The notes under the pieces are model-generated. The model ran no database searches. It was not told the DNA's origin and saw nothing but the letters and a program-made list of their open reading frames with translations. The translations under genes were made by a program, and so were the position numbers. Of a DNA stretch of 64,000 nucleotides, positions 42,062-52,090 are shown piece after piece. The DNA comes from Desulfovibrio mangrovi (GTDB lineage Bacteria; Desulfobacterota; Desulfovibrionia; Desulfovibrionales; Desulfovibrionaceae). Each line of letters opens with the position of its first letter. Within the stretch, counting starts at the first letter, position 1. The stretch spans positions 3,844,001 through 3,908,000 of the forward strand of contig NZ_CP104208.1 of NCBI RefSeq assembly GCF_026230175.1. Reading direction: 5' to 3'.

Positions 42062-42973
42062 ATGGGAGAGCAGAAGGAGCAAGCGGCCGGGACCAAAGAG
42101 CGTGAACCTATCAAGGGTATTTTTTCCACGCAGGAATTGAAGAAGGTAGGGGCGGGCACCACGGTGCGCAAAACCGTCCAGAAAGCTTTCTGGTCTGTGG
42201 AGGAAGCCGGCGGCAAGATTGAGGTGCAGCCCCTCAACGCCAACTATGTGCCTTCCGGTCCCAAGAGGACCATCAGTCTTGAGGAGCTGATCGAAAAGTT
42301 TCAGCCGGAACCGGAGTTCTACGTACAGACCGTGTTCCCCAAGATGAAGGAGCTAAACAAGACCATTGCCCGTGCCGACAGGCACCGCCAGCGGGGTGAG
42401 GGCTTCAGCGCCGAATTCGAATACAATAACGCCCTCAAGGTGGACGAACAGAACGTGCGTGCCAACTTCGGGCTGGGACTGACCTACCTTGACCGCGGCG
42501 AGACAGAGAAGGCGGATAACATCTTCGAACGTCTCGTCAAGCTGGATGCCGCCTTCGACGTTGAGCACAAGCATCTGTTCAATGAATTCGGCATCAACCT
42601 GCGCAAGAACAAGATGCTTGATCAGGCGCGGGACTACTACTCAAGGGCGCTTGAGCTTTCCGGTAATGACGAGAACCTGCACTACAATGTGGCCCGCGTC
42701 TGTCTGGAGAAGCAGGAATATGCGCCCTGCGCCGAACATCTGCTCAAATGTCTGGCTATCAACCCCTCTCTTGATGCGGCTGTGAAATTTCTCCTCTGGC
42801 TGAAGCAGAAGGATTTTGTTCCGGCGGAAAAGAAGGCCGAGGTGGATGCGCAACTCGTCAAATCCGCCCAGGCCATCAAGCGCCAGAAGGAAGGCGGCGA
42901 GGCTCCTGCCGCCAAGCCGGAAGGAACTGCAGCGCCTGCAACGCCTCAGGAGGCTGAGGGGGAAGCGGAGTAA
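42062..42973 (+). CDS. TPR-repeat protein
   Basis: A 303-residue soluble protein. An N-terminal region ('PIKGIFSTQELKKVGAGTTVRKTVQKAFWSVEEA') is followed by tetratricopeptide repeats (about 100-235: 'AEFEYNNALKVDEQNVRANFGLGLTYLDRGETEKADNIF', 'LDQARDYYSRALELSGNDENLHYNVARVCLEK'). The C-terminus is an Ala/Pro/Glu-rich low-complexity tail. TPRs mediate protein binding, and the partners are unknown. The ATG at 42062 follows GGGAGAG. It is followed 157 nt later by an HDOD gene. Confidence 0.85.
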   Translation: MGEQKEQAAGTKEREPIKGIFSTQELKKVGAGTTVRKTVQKAFWSVEEAGGKIEVQPLNANYVPSGPKRTISLEELIEKFQPEPEFYVQTVFPKMKELNKTIARADRHRQRGEGFSAEFEYNNALKVDEQNVRANFGLGLTYLDRGETEKADNIFERLVKLDAAFDVEHKHLFNEFGINLRKNKMLDQARDYYSRALELSGNDENLHYNVARVCLEKQEYAPCAEHLLKCLAINPSLDAAVKFLLWLKQKDFVPAEKKAEVDAQLVKSAQAIKRQKEGGEAPAAKPEGTAAPATPQEAEGEAE

Positions 42974-43129
42974 TAGGGAGATGTGCGCGCAGCGAAATTG
43001 CCCTCCGGATTCTTTCCGGGGCGGACAATACGCGAGCGCAGTTGTCTTGCAGTGAAGACCGGTCTGGCGTCTTTGGATGATTCGTTCTTAACCTGAGTTG
43101 TGTGGCGGGGTCACGTAACAGGAGCGGAA

Positions 43130-44005
43130 ATGCAGCATCACATGGAAGCGCAGGATTTTTTGGCGGACCTGTTGCAGAGCATGCAGGATCTTCCCTATGA
43201 GCCGAGCCTGCTAAGCGATCTCTTTTCGCTTACAAAGGATAATTCCCCCGCGTCACTGGAAGCCATAGGCCAGACCATAGCCCGCGGACAGGGGCTTGCC
43301 GCCCGTGTTCTTTCCATTGCCAATTCCGCTTATTACGGCCTGCAGTCGGAGGTTTCCTCCGTCTCGCGGGCCGTTGCCGTTCTTGGTCTAAAAGAGGTGC
43401 GCAACCTTGTTCTGGCCATCGGTGTTGCCGAGATTGCCAGCAAACGCAAGATGCCGAAAAAATTCGAGATAGCCGAATACTGGATGCATCAGGTGGGCGT
43501 TGGCGAAGCGGCGCGTCTTATCGCTCTGCATGCGGCAAAGAAAGGGGAAAAGGAAGATCCCGATACCCTCTATACTGCAGGCCTGCTGCATGACCTTGGC
43601 AAACTCTTCATAGCTTCTTTCAGGCCGTTGACCTGGGCAGCCATCCGCAAGTTGCGTGATACCGCGCAGATATCCGATGCAGAGGCAGAGGACCGCTATT
43701 GGGGCATGGACCATGCCGTTATTGCGGCGCATGTCCTTTCTTACTGGAACCTGCCGGATGTCCTGACTGACCCCATCAGCTGGCACCACCAGCCCCGCCT
43801 TGCCGGAGAGCACAAGTGCGCCGCCGCCATGCTGCATGTGGCTAATGCCCTGTTGCACAGCCGGGAGGCGCAGGCTATACCCATGTCCGAGACGGCAACG
43901 GCTCTGCTCTCCCGATTCGTGCCCGATATGGAGCAATTCGAGAGCGAGCTTGCCCTGCGGCTGGCCCCCGACAATATCCGGGCCTTTGTTTCACACCTCA
44001 TCTAG
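43130..44005 (+). CDS. HDOD domain protein
   Basis: A 291-residue protein formed by a single HDOD domain (about 20-220), with 'SIANSAYYGLQSEVSSVSRAVAVLGLKEVRNLVLAIG' and 'YTAGLLHDLGKLFIASF'. No receiver domain is fused, unlike the protein at 30.3 kb. HDOD proteins take part in signalling, motility and biofilm control. AGGAG 6 nt before the ATG at 43130 decides the start. Confidence 0.9.
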   Translation: MQHHMEAQDFLADLLQSMQDLPYEPSLLSDLFSLTKDNSPASLEAIGQTIARGQGLAARVLSIANSAYYGLQSEVSSVSRAVAVLGLKEVRNLVLAIGVAEIASKRKMPKKFEIAEYWMHQVGVGEAARLIALHAAKKGEKEDPDTLYTAGLLHDLGKLFIASFRPLTWAAIRKLRDTAQISDAEAEDRYWGMDHAVIAAHVLSYWNLPDVLTDPISWHHQPRLAGEHKCAAAMLHVANALLHSREAQAIPMSETATALLSRFVPDMEQFESELALRLAPDNIRAFVSHLI

Positions 44006-44037
44006 GTTGCCTTCGTTCGCACATCACGGAGTCTCTT

Positions 44038-45744
44038 TTGTCCAAACAGTGGATTTCCCGTTCGGCAGACCCTGCACCGCAGGGCCTTTCTGCCTGGGCG
44101 GAACAACTGGAAATTTCGGATTTTCTGGCGGAACTTCTGTGGCATCGCGGCCTGCAGAGCCGTGAGGATATGCAGCAGTACCTCAGCCCCTTTCTGCGTC
44201 AGCTTGCTCCGCTGTGCCAATGGCCCGGTCTGGAGGAGGCGGCGGACGTGCTTGCACAGGGGCTGGCGGAAGGTCGCCAACTGGCCGTGTGGGGCGATTA
44301 TGACGTGGATGGCGTGACCTCCACGGCTTTGGTGAAGAGCTTTCTGGCAGGGCACGGGATTGATGCGCTGCATCATCTGCCCAATCGTATGACCGAAGGT
44401 TACGGCATGAACGTGGCGGGCGTGGAAGCCCTGTTTGAGCGGGGGGTGCGCATGCTCCTTTCCGTTGACTGCGGCATTTCCGATTTCGCTCCCGTGGCGC
44501 GTGCCCGAGAGTTGGGCATGCTGGTGGTGGTTTCCGACCACCATCTCCCCGGCGAGAAACTGCCCGATGCCCACGCCATCTGCAATCCCCGTTTGCGTGA
44601 ATGTCCGTGTCCGGCCTTGGCCGGCGTGGGCGTGGCATTTTTCCTCATGTGCGCATTGAACGCACGGCTTGAGAAGCAAACCGGCATCCGGCAGGACGTG
44701 CGTCCGTTGCTTGACCTTGTGGCCTTGGGCACCATCGCCGACGTGGTGGATCTGGCAGGCCAGAACCGCATTCTGGTCAAGAACGGCCTGCTGGTGCTGG
44801 CGGAAGGAAAGCGCATCGGCATGGCTGCGCTCAAGGAAGTTTCCGGCTATGCGCCGGGGGCGGCCGTGGGGGCAGGGCAGGTCGCCTTCGGCCTTGCGCC
44901 GCGCATCAACGCAGCCGGACGCATGGGCAGGGCTGGTTTGGCGCTTGATCTTCTGCTCTCGCAGGATCCCGAGGAGGCCAGACGGCTTGCGGCCTCGCTG
45001 GACGGCATGAACGAGGAACGCAAGAACGAGGAAGAACGCATTCAGGAAGCTGCGTTCAATCAGGCGGAATCACAGCTCAACCGCAACGCGTTAGTGCTGT
45101 ATGGTGAGGACTGGCACTCCGGCGTCATAGGCATCGTCGCCTCCCGCGTGGTGGAAGCCCACTACAGGCCCACGGTCATCCTGTGCCGTGAGGGAGATAT
45201 CATCAAGGGGTCGGCCCGTTCGGTCAGCGAATTTCATCTGCACGAGGGGCTCACCCGCTGTGCCGATCTGTTCATTGGCTTCGGCGGACACAAGCTCGCG
45301 GCGGGCATGTCCTTTGCGCCCGACAAGCTGGAGGCGTTCAGATCCCGTTTCACGGATATCGTCGAGCAGAGTATCGGCACCCAGCCGCTTACGGCCCACC
45401 TTCGTGTGGACGGAGACATGGGCTTTGATCTGGCTTCGGACTTTACCCTGCTCAAGGAACTTGAACTGCTGCAGCCCTTCGGCATGGGGAACAGTGAGCC
45501 CGTGTTCGCCTCGCCGCCCCTGTTGGTCAAGTCGCGCCGCGTCTTTGCCAGAAAGCACCTGAAGCTGGAACTCTTTGACGGGGCAAGCGGCATAACCCTG
45601 CACGCCAAGGCGTGGAGAATGGCTGAAGCCATGCCGCCCATGATCGAAGGCAGGAATATTCGTCTCGCTTTTTCTCCCCGCATAGACCGCTACAACGGCG
45701 GAGCCGAGGTGGACTTGCGCATCAAGGATTGGAAATTGATGTGA
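44038..45744 (+). CDS. recJ: Single-stranded-DNA-specific exonuclease RecJ
   Basis: 5'-3' exonuclease of recombination and mismatch repair. The DHH/DHHA1 protein of 568 residues has motifs GDYDVDG (86-92) and DHH (167-169). Residues near 360-420 carry 'GSARSVSEFHLHEGL' and 'FGGHKLAAGMSF', the DHHA1 GGH-type motif. It starts with TTG behind GGAG, 33 nt after the HDOD gene. No ATG fits better. A strong terminator follows. Confidence 0.95.
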   Translation: MSKQWISRSADPAPQGLSAWAEQLEISDFLAELLWHRGLQSREDMQQYLSPFLRQLAPLCQWPGLEEAADVLAQGLAEGRQLAVWGDYDVDGVTSTALVKSFLAGHGIDALHHLPNRMTEGYGMNVAGVEALFERGVRMLLSVDCGISDFAPVARARELGMLVVVSDHHLPGEKLPDAHAICNPRLRECPCPALAGVGVAFFLMCALNARLEKQTGIRQDVRPLLDLVALGTIADVVDLAGQNRILVKNGLLVLAEGKRIGMAALKEVSGYAPGAAVGAGQVAFGLAPRINAAGRMGRAGLALDLLLSQDPEEARRLAASLDGMNEERKNEEERIQEAAFNQAESQLNRNALVLYGEDWHSGVIGIVASRVVEAHYRPTVILCREGDIIKGSARSVSEFHLHEGLTRCADLFIGFGGHKLAAGMSFAPDKLEAFRSRFTDIVEQSIGTQPLTAHLRVDGDMGFDLASDFTLLKELELLQPFGMGNSEPVFASPPLLVKSRRVFARKHLKLELFDGASGITLHAKAWRMAEAMPPMIEGRNIRLAFSPRIDRYNGGAEVDLRIKDWKLM

Positions 45745-45795
45745 TCTCAGATAGATATCGCCTTTACAAAAAATAAGGTATCTTAACCTTGCTGA

Positions 45796-45819
45796 ACGGT
45801 CCTTAACGGACCGTTTTTT
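45796..45819 (+). terminator. Intrinsic terminator after recJ
   Basis: ACGGTCC (45796-45802) pairs with GGACCGT (45808-45814), followed by TTTTTG. Confidence 0.88.
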
Positions 45820-45908
45820 GCTGCATCTGTGGTGTTTCTTCGTTTCGGCAAAGATTGCCGATGACCCTTCGGTGAACCCGGGAGGGGGTAAACCGCAGAG
45901 AGGCGAGT

Positions 45909-46937
45909 ATGAGCGTATCGGGGATTGATAAATCGTTATCGGGAACCAGCGGATGGATTCATGGTGCCGGGCAGCGCGGAAAGAAGGATTCCGGGCCGGA
46001 TTATGATCAGCTGGCAAAGAAGATCCTGGAAGAGCGCGATCAGGATGGGGACGGACTTCTTTCCGCATCGGAACTGCGCATGTCCCGCAAGCGTTTTGCG
46101 GCGGTGGATACAGACAGCGACGGTTTCGTTTCGCAGGAAGAGCTGGCCACACACGTAAGCAGCGGCAACAGCAACAGCCATTTGCACAAGATTGCCGCGG
46201 CCATCATTGCACAGCAGGATACCGACGGCGACGGCAAGCTCTCCAAGTCCGAGAGCGAGCTGGCCAACGAGCAGTTCGAACAGGCCGACTCTGACGGAGA
46301 CGGCTTCCTTACCCAGAGCGAAATCGCCAATGCCTTGGGGGCCTCGCGCAAGGAGTTCAACGAAGCCATGCAGGAAGGCATGGCCTCCATGCGCGGCGAG
46401 CAACAGGACCGCGGTGCCGGTAATGATGACCGCAAGGGGACATATCCTCTCGGCAGTCCTGATTCGGACGCCACCAGCAAAAGCGGATACAATGAACGCA
46501 AGGACTTGAACGGCGACGGCGTTGTTTCTCCTGAAGAGGTTGCCGCGATTCTGGAACACGGCCTTGCCAAGGCCAAGTCCATGGTTGCCAGTGGCGAGTT
46601 GGATATCAAGACCGAGGACAACGGGGGCAGCACTGTTGACGGCACAGAGGAAAATGCCGCTGTCATTGCCGGAGAGAAGCAGGATGAGGGGCATGGCGGC
46701 AGGCATGGCGTTCCTGTCTGGCTGCGCCGACGTGCCATGGAAGCCTATGAGGGCCAGATGGGGACTCTGTTGAGCCGCGTGCTCGGCGGAACCGGAACTC
46801 CTGTTGCGGCTGATGGTGTTGAAGGCGCATCGCCCGTCACCGAGGCTGCAGAAGGCACTGTTGCCGATCAGGTTCCCGCCGCGGATGCGACGGCGGCTGT
46901 TCCAGAAACAGGCGAGATGCTTTCGGCTCTGGTCTGA
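45909..46937 (+). CDS. EF-hand calcium-binding protein
   Basis: A 342-residue protein with five canonical EF-hand loops: DQDGDGLLSASE, DTDSDGFVSQEE, DTDGDGKLSKSE, DSDGDGFLTQSE and DLNGDGVVSPEE (from about residue 44 to 210). No signal peptide is visible, so it may be cytoplasmic or exported by a type I/other route. The C-terminal third is Ala/Glu/Val rich and probably unstructured. Bacterial EF-hand proteins of this sort may buffer calcium or bind surface structures. It is a single gene between terminators. Confidence 0.88.
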   Translation: MSVSGIDKSLSGTSGWIHGAGQRGKKDSGPDYDQLAKKILEERDQDGDGLLSASELRMSRKRFAAVDTDSDGFVSQEELATHVSSGNSNSHLHKIAAAIIAQQDTDGDGKLSKSESELANEQFEQADSDGDGFLTQSEIANALGASRKEFNEAMQEGMASMRGEQQDRGAGNDDRKGTYPLGSPDSDATSKSGYNERKDLNGDGVVSPEEVAAILEHGLAKAKSMVASGELDIKTEDNGGSTVDGTEENAAVIAGEKQDEGHGGRHGVPVWLRRRAMEAYEGQMGTLLSRVLGGTGTPVAADGVEGASPVTEAAEGTVADQVPAADATAAVPETGEMLSALV

Positions 46938-46997
46938 TGTGCTTCAGCCTGCTTCGACCTTGGCCTATTGCAGGCAATGGATCATTGAATGCCAATG

Positions 46998-47024
46998 AAC
47001 CGGCTCTTCGGAGCCGGTTTTTAT
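46998..47024 (+). terminator. Intrinsic terminator after EF-hand gene
   Basis: AACCGGCTC (46998-47006) pairs with GAGCCGGTT (47011-47019) around TTCG, followed by TTTATTTTT. Confidence 0.92.
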
Positions 47025-47172
47025 TTTTCGGTCAGCCCATGAATCGAAATATCTAAAAGGTGCGATGTATTTCTCACCTATGCCGCTGCAAGACATTGCA
47101 TGGAAAAATAACAGGGCTTCGTTGCTGCCGGTGCTTCCGTAGCTGTCCTTGCAGCGGCTACGTTCGGTCCGT

Positions 47173-47736
47173 CTAGCGGGCGTTGATGCGTATCACGTTA
47201 CCGGCGGCCGTTGCGGCAATGGCAGCTCCGTCTCGGTCCACGGTGACGGAAACAACGGCTTCCGTTCCGCTCTCCAGAAGGATTGCGCTGCCGTCCGGGG
47301 CAATCTTCCATATCTCTCCGAAACGGGTACCCACAATCAACTGCCTGCGGTGGTCTACCGCCACAGCACTGGGACCGCGCAGTCCGCTCACGAGCACGCC
47401 GGATTCACCGTCTCTGGTCAGGCAGCGGACGGTTCCTGCTGTTTCGTCAGCCACATACAGGGCTCCGTGTGCATCCATGGCAAGACAAAGGGAAGAGGAT
47501 TCCCTGTGCAGCAAAATGCGGGAGGATGTTGTATCTGCACCGGGGGCGGAAGGAATAGACTTGCCCGCCATGAGTACGGCGCCAGAACCGGCCTTCTGCA
47601 ACTGGTTCAAGGCCTCCTGCCCGCCTGCGTGTCCGAAGACCGGCAGGCTGAGAACGGTCAGAATGCATCCGGCTGCAAGAGCGTGCCGCCAGACGCGATA
47701 TCCGGAAAAGGTACTGGGAAAGGTCTCGTTGTGCAT
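47173..47736 (-). CDS. Secreted NHL/SMP-30-like beta-propeller protein
   Basis: A 187-residue protein with a signal peptide ('WRHALAAGCILTVLSLPVFGHAG', cleavage near 'GHA'). The mature part carries NHL-like blades ('LCLAMDAHGALYVADETAGTVRCLT' and 'GPSAVAVDHRRQLIVGTRFGEIWKI'). The length is too short for a full six-blade propeller, so it may be a partial fold. AGGAGG lies 6 nt before the ATG at 47736. It reads away from the LysR gene, with which it shares a 107-nt spacer, so LysR may control it. Confidence 0.75.
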   Translation of the reverse strand: MHNETFPSTFSGYRVWRHALAAGCILTVLSLPVFGHAGGQEALNQLQKAGSGAVLMAGKSIPSAPGADTTSSRILLHRESSSLCLAMDAHGALYVADETAGTVRCLTRDGESGVLVSGLRGPSAVAVDHRRQLIVGTRFGEIWKIAPDGSAILLESGTEAVVSVTVDRDGAAIAATAAGNVIRINAR

Positions 47737-47843
47737 GGTTTCCTCCTGCATCACGGTGGATACGATAAGGGGATACTGCGCCCGGGGTATTGATATGTCC
47801 AATATTGCTTTATGTGGTGATTGATTTGTGCTATGTATTAATA

Positions 47844-48734
47844 ATGGAACTCAGACATCTTCACTATTTTATCGCTGTGGCAGAGGAACTGCATTTCGGC
47901 AACGCGGCCAAGCGCCTGCATATGTCGCAGCCGCCGCTCAGTCAGCAGGTGCGCCAGCTTGAAGAGGAGTTGGGCGTTTCGTTGTTCAGCAGGACAAGCC
48001 GGAGCGTGGCCCTGACGCCGGAGGGGGCTGCTTTTCTTGAAGACGCCCGTGATATTCTGCAGCGCACGGAGCTTGCGGTGAAGCGGGTTCAGGCTGTGGC
48101 CAACGGGGAGGAGGGGCTGTTGCGGGTCGGCTTCATGGGGTATGCGCTCATGACCGGATACCCGCAGGCCATTCGGGAGTTCAGGCAACGGTACCCCAAG
48201 GTCCGTCTGGAGCTTTGGGAGTTTTCCACGGCGCATCAGCTCAGGATGATTGCGGCGGATGAGTTGGATGTGGGGCTCATAAGCTGTGTACGCGGGGTTC
48301 CCATGAAGCTGGACAGTCTGCTGTTCCGCAAGGAGCCATTCATGCTGTGCATTCCGGAAGGGCACCCGCTTGCCGAACTGGAAGCAGTGCCGCTTGCAAG
48401 GCTGGCCGGAGTGCCGCTTATCCTCTTTCCGCGCAAGGCGCACCCCATGCTTTACGATGCGTTGATTGCCAGCTTTCGCAATGCCGGTGTAGTGGCCGAG
48501 GTGGTGCAGAGCGTTGCCCGTATAGAAACCGGCAAGGCGCTGGTGGCTGCAGGGTTGGGGTGCTCCATTCATCCGGCTTCCGTCAGCGCCGCAATGAGGC
48601 CCGGGGTGGTGTACCGTCCGCTCATAGGCGACATGCCCAGCCCGGAGTTGCGCGTTGTGTGGAAGAAGGACAACCTGAGCGCTGCGCTCAGCCTGTTTCT
48701 TGAAGAAGTGCGCCTGTATAGGGACGAGGTGTGA
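47844..48734 (+). CDS. LysR family transcriptional regulator
   Basis: A 296-residue regulator. The N-terminal winged helix starts MELRHLHYFIAVAEELHFGNAAKRLHMSQPPLSQQ. The C-terminal part is the type-2 periplasmic-like ligand domain ('LRVGFMGYALMTGYP', 'DVGLISCVRG'). The ATG at 47844 has no clear Shine-Dalgarno. The longer upstream frame is rejected because this start gives the standard HTH. It is divergent from the secreted propeller gene and followed by an ErcA-like gene. Both are possible targets. Confidence 0.9.
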   Translation: MELRHLHYFIAVAEELHFGNAAKRLHMSQPPLSQQVRQLEEELGVSLFSRTSRSVALTPEGAAFLEDARDILQRTELAVKRVQAVANGEEGLLRVGFMGYALMTGYPQAIREFRQRYPKVRLELWEFSTAHQLRMIAADELDVGLISCVRGVPMKLDSLLFRKEPFMLCIPEGHPLAELEAVPLARLAGVPLILFPRKAHPMLYDALIASFRNAGVVAEVVQSVARIETGKALVAAGLGCSIHPASVSAAMRPGVVYRPLIGDMPSPELRVVWKKDNLSAALSLFLEEVRLYRDEV

Positions 48735-48839
48735 TCGGTATGACTGATTGGTCAGGGAAGGAAATTTTGCAAGGTCGGGGTTCCTCTCACTAACTCCCTG
48801 TGATATGCTGTAAACCTATCCAATGCGGGAGGTGAGAGC

Positions 48840-50000
48840 ATGAGCGGATTGCATACCTTGCGTAAATTTGCGGCACCGGAGGTCATATTCGGCAACGGGG
48901 CCCGCTTTCTGTTGACCAAGTATGTTCATAACTTCAGCCTGAGCCATTGTCTGGTTGTGACCGACAAAGGGGTGCGCTCGACCGGATTGGTTGATGCGCT
49001 CATTGCTCCGCTGCATGAGGCAGGTGTTCGGACGACCATTTTTGATGACATTTCACCGAACCCCAGAGACGGCCAGATCCGCAGGGGGACGGCCGTATTT
49101 CTCGATTCCCGCTGTGACGGTGTTGTGGCCATCGGGGGCGGCAGCCCCATGGATGCCGCCAAGGCCATCGGTTTTATGGCCACCAACGGTGCGGATGTGC
49201 TGTCCTTTGAAGGGGTGGATAAGGTCGAGGCTCCGGCCCCGCCCATGATATGCATTCCGACCACGGCGGGTACCAGCGCCGATATTTCGCAATTCTGCAT
49301 CGTCAACGATACAAGTCGCCATATCAAGATTGCCATTGTGGCGCAGGCCGCCATTCCGGATGTGGCGCTGGTCGATCCCGAATGCACCTACAGCATGCCC
49401 CCAGGGCTGACTGCCGCAACCGGCATGGATGCCCTTACCCACGCGTTTGAGGCTTATGTCTCAACCGTATCTTCCCCCACGACGGATCTCTTTGCCCTGG
49501 ATGCGGTGCAGCTTGTACGCAAGCATTTGAGGCAAGCCGTAGAGCACCCTGACGACGTCGAGGCACGTGAGGGGATGATGCGTGCGTCCATGCATGCGGG
49601 GTATGCCTTTTCAAATGCCATTCTGGGGGCGGTGCACGCCATGGCCCATAGCCTTGGCGGCATTCTCGACGCGCCGCATGGCGATTGTAATGCCGTTCTG
49701 CTGCCTTACGTGGTGCGGGCGAATTTCATTACCGTACCGGAACGTTATCGGGAGCTCGCCGCTGCGTTCGGCATGTCTGTAAAGGATATGTCTGATGCAG
49801 TGCTTGTAGAGGAATTATTCAACGAGTTACAGATGTTTGGCAGGCAGCTTGGCATACCGGAAGGGCTGAGCGGTTTAAATATGGACAAGGGGATTATTCC
49901 GAGGCTTGCGCATACTGCCTTGCAGGATGCCTGTATGCTCACGAATCCGCGCAAGTTTAGTCAGGGAGAGGTTGAGGCGTTGTATGAAGAGGCGTGGTAA
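48840..50000 (+). CDS. Iron-containing alcohol dehydrogenase, ErcA-like
   Basis: A 386-residue Fe-ADH family protein. Hallmarks are 'GGGSPMDAAKAI' (nucleotide binding, about 99-110), 'ATGMDALTHAFEAY' and 'GAVHAMAHSLGGILDAPHGDCNAVLLP', which holds the histidine ligands of the metal. Its gene overlaps a PAS sensor kinase by 17 nt. The same pairing occurs for ErcA with its kinase in Pseudomonas, where ErcA acts in control of ethanol oxidation. I infer a regulatory rather than purely metabolic role, but activity as an alcohol dehydrogenase is not excluded. Confidence 0.87.
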   Translation: MSGLHTLRKFAAPEVIFGNGARFLLTKYVHNFSLSHCLVVTDKGVRSTGLVDALIAPLHEAGVRTTIFDDISPNPRDGQIRRGTAVFLDSRCDGVVAIGGGSPMDAAKAIGFMATNGADVLSFEGVDKVEAPAPPMICIPTTAGTSADISQFCIVNDTSRHIKIAIVAQAAIPDVALVDPECTYSMPPGLTAATGMDALTHAFEAYVSTVSSPTTDLFALDAVQLVRKHLRQAVEHPDDVEAREGMMRASMHAGYAFSNAILGAVHAMAHSLGGILDAPHGDCNAVLLPYVVRANFITVPERYRELAAAFGMSVKDMSDAVLVEELFNELQMFGRQLGIPEGLSGLNMDKGIIPRLAHTALQDACMLTNPRKFSQGEVEALYEEAW

Positions 50001-52083
50001 TCCGTTAGGGACTCATATTCCTGCAGTAGAGCCTGCCGAATCCCTTGATGCAGATCAGGCTGAAGAGCTTGAAAAGCTTATCGGGCTTGGCGAGCGCTCC
50101 ATCCGCAAGAGCTATTATCCAGAGTTGCGCCGCAAGATCGGAGAACTGGAGCGTTTTCAGGTTCTTGTGGATACGGCGCGTGACTTTATCTATCTTGTCC
50201 GGCTTGACCCGCTGTCCATCGTTCATGCCAACTACGCGGCCATGGAGTGCTTCGGCGTCGGTGCAACGTTTGAGGGGAGAAATGTTGTCGAGCTGTTCGG
50301 GGTAAAAATGGCTGACCGCTTGCTTGCCTTTTTCCGTCATCCTGGCAGGAGCAGGCACGCCACATTCCAGACCGAGCTTCCGCGTTATCGCAATCCTGCC
50401 CTGCCGGTGGAAATTTCAGTCAGCCTGCATGAGCTGGACGGCGTAGAGTATGCGGTGATCGTGGCCCGTGACATTTCAGAGAGGTTGCGGGCCGAGCAGG
50501 AACTGGACGCCTCTGCCCAGCGTATTTCCGCCATGGCTTCGGAATTGGAGTTTCTGCTCTCCAACATGGGGGACTGTCTCTATCGCCGTGGTATTGACGG
50601 TAAGCTTAGGTATGTTTCTCCTTCCATCACGCATGTGACCGGGTATACGCCGGAAGAATTCATAGAAGGCGGCGGATCATACAGGACCGATAATCCCATG
50701 AACAAGTCGCTGGAAGATAGCATCGCACGTATTCTTTCCGGCGAGGATGTGCCGCCGTTCCATGTGGAATTTCGGCATAAGGACGGGCGGATTGGTGTGT
50801 TGGAAGTGCTTGAGCGTCCCTTCTTCGAGGATGGAAAAGTTGCCGGCGGCATCGGTGTTGCCCGAGACGTGACGGAACGGGTACGGGCGACAGAGGAATC
50901 CCGACGGCTCAGAGCGTTACTCGCCAATACCATCAATGCCATGCCCTCCATCCTCGTGGGGGTGGATACGGAAGGCAAGGTCATGCAGTGGAACCGGCAG
51001 GCTGAGATGGATTCCGGAGTGTCTTCCCATGATGCTCTGGGTAAGCCCCTGACTGAGATCTATCCCAGACTTTCCGCTTTGGATGCTGAAGTGAAAGCAT
51101 CCATGGACTCCCTTACACCTATTGCTTTGCCGAGGCGTCAGTATTTTCGTGATGGGCGGATGTGTTTTGAAAGCGTGACCATTTTTCCCCTGCCCCGTGA
51201 GGAAGAGCATATTCCGGTCGGAGTTGTCATCCGTATTGACGACGTGACCGAGCAGGTCCGGCTGGAGCAGATCATGATTCAGACGGAGAAAATGATGTCT
51301 GTCGGGGGGCTTGCCGCGGGCATGGCGCATGAGATCAACAACCCTCTCGGGGGCATTCTGCAGGGGGCACAGAATATTCTTCGCCGTCTTTCGCCGGATT
51401 TGCCTGCCAACAGGCAGGCTGCTGATGACGTGGGATGTTCTCTTGATTCCATCCAGGCGTACATCGAGGAGCGCAAGATACTCAAAATGCTTGAGGGCAT
51501 AAGAGAGTCGGCTGTGCGTGCTGCGGAAATCGTGCAGAACATGCTCAGCTTTGCCCGTAAGAGCGACTCTTCACAGAGTACGTATCAACTCAATGATATC
51601 GTGGAGAATACCGTACGGCTGGCCTCGACGGACTATGACCTTAAGAAGAGTTTCGATTTCCGGCATATCGAGATTGTCCGGGAGTTTGCCGGTGACCTGC
51701 CCCTTATCACCTGTTCACGTACCGAGATTGAGCAGGTGCTTCTCAACCTGCTGCGCAATGCCGCACAGGCCATGGTGCATATGGAGTCTCCGGTCATCAC
51801 CCTGCGGACGCGTCTGGAGGCCCCCCGTCGTTCCAAAACGGATATGAGCTATTTGACCATAGTCGTGGAGGATAACGGGCCGGGGATGGATGAGCAGACC
51901 AGAATGCGCATATTCGAACCGTTTTTTACGACCAAGGAGCCGGGAGTGGGAACCGGGCTCGGGCTTTCCGTTTCCTATTTCATTATTACGGAAAACCACA
52001 AAGGGCAGATGGAAGTTGAATCGGTGCCCGGCAAGGGTACCCGTTTCACAATCCGTCTGCCCTTTGAAGGGCCGTCTGCCTGA
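49984..52083 (+). CDS. PAS sensor histidine kinase, ErcS-like partner
   Basis: A 699-residue soluble kinase without membrane segments. Three PAS-type regions at about 55-165, 190-300 and 310-425 precede a HisKA domain with the phospho-acceptor His449 in '[12 protein letters not shown]' and a HATPase domain ('[10 protein letters not shown]', '[37 protein letters not shown]'). The start overlaps the Fe-ADH stop by 17 nt. It likely senses a redox or metabolite cue. No response regulator is next to it. Confidence 0.9.
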   Translation: MKRRGNPLGTHIPAVEPAESLDADQAEELEKLIGLGERSIRKSYYPELRRKIGELERFQVLVDTARDFIYLVRLDPLSIVHANYAAMECFGVGATFEGRNVVELFGVKMADRLLAFFRHPGRSRHATFQTELPRYRNPALPVEISVSLHELDGVEYAVIVARDISERLRAEQELDASAQRISAMASELEFLLSNMGDCLYRRGIDGKLRYVSPSITHVTGYTPEEFIEGGGSYRTDNPMNKSLEDSIARILSGEDVPPFHVEFRHKDGRIGVLEVLERPFFEDGKVAGGIGVARDVTERVRATEESRRLRALLANTINAMPSILVGVDTEGKVMQWNRQAEMDSGVSSHDALGKPLTEIYPRLSALDAEVKASMDSLTPIALPRRQYFRDGRMCFESVTIFPLPREEEHIPVGVVIRIDDVTEQVRLEQIMIQTEKMMSVGGLAAGMAHEINNPLGGILQGAQNILRRLSPDLPANRQAADDVGCSLDSIQAYIEERKILKMLEGIRESAVRAAEIVQNMLSFARKSDSSQSTYQLNDIVENTVRLASTDYDLKKSFDFRHIEIVREFAGDLPLITCSRTEIEQVLLNLLRNAAQAMVHMESPVITLRTRLEAPRRSKTDMSYLTIVVEDNGPGMDEQTRMRIFEPFFTTKEPGVGTGLGLSVSYFIITENHKGQMEVESVPGKGTRFTIRLPFEGPSA

Positions 52084-52090
52084 CGGTATG

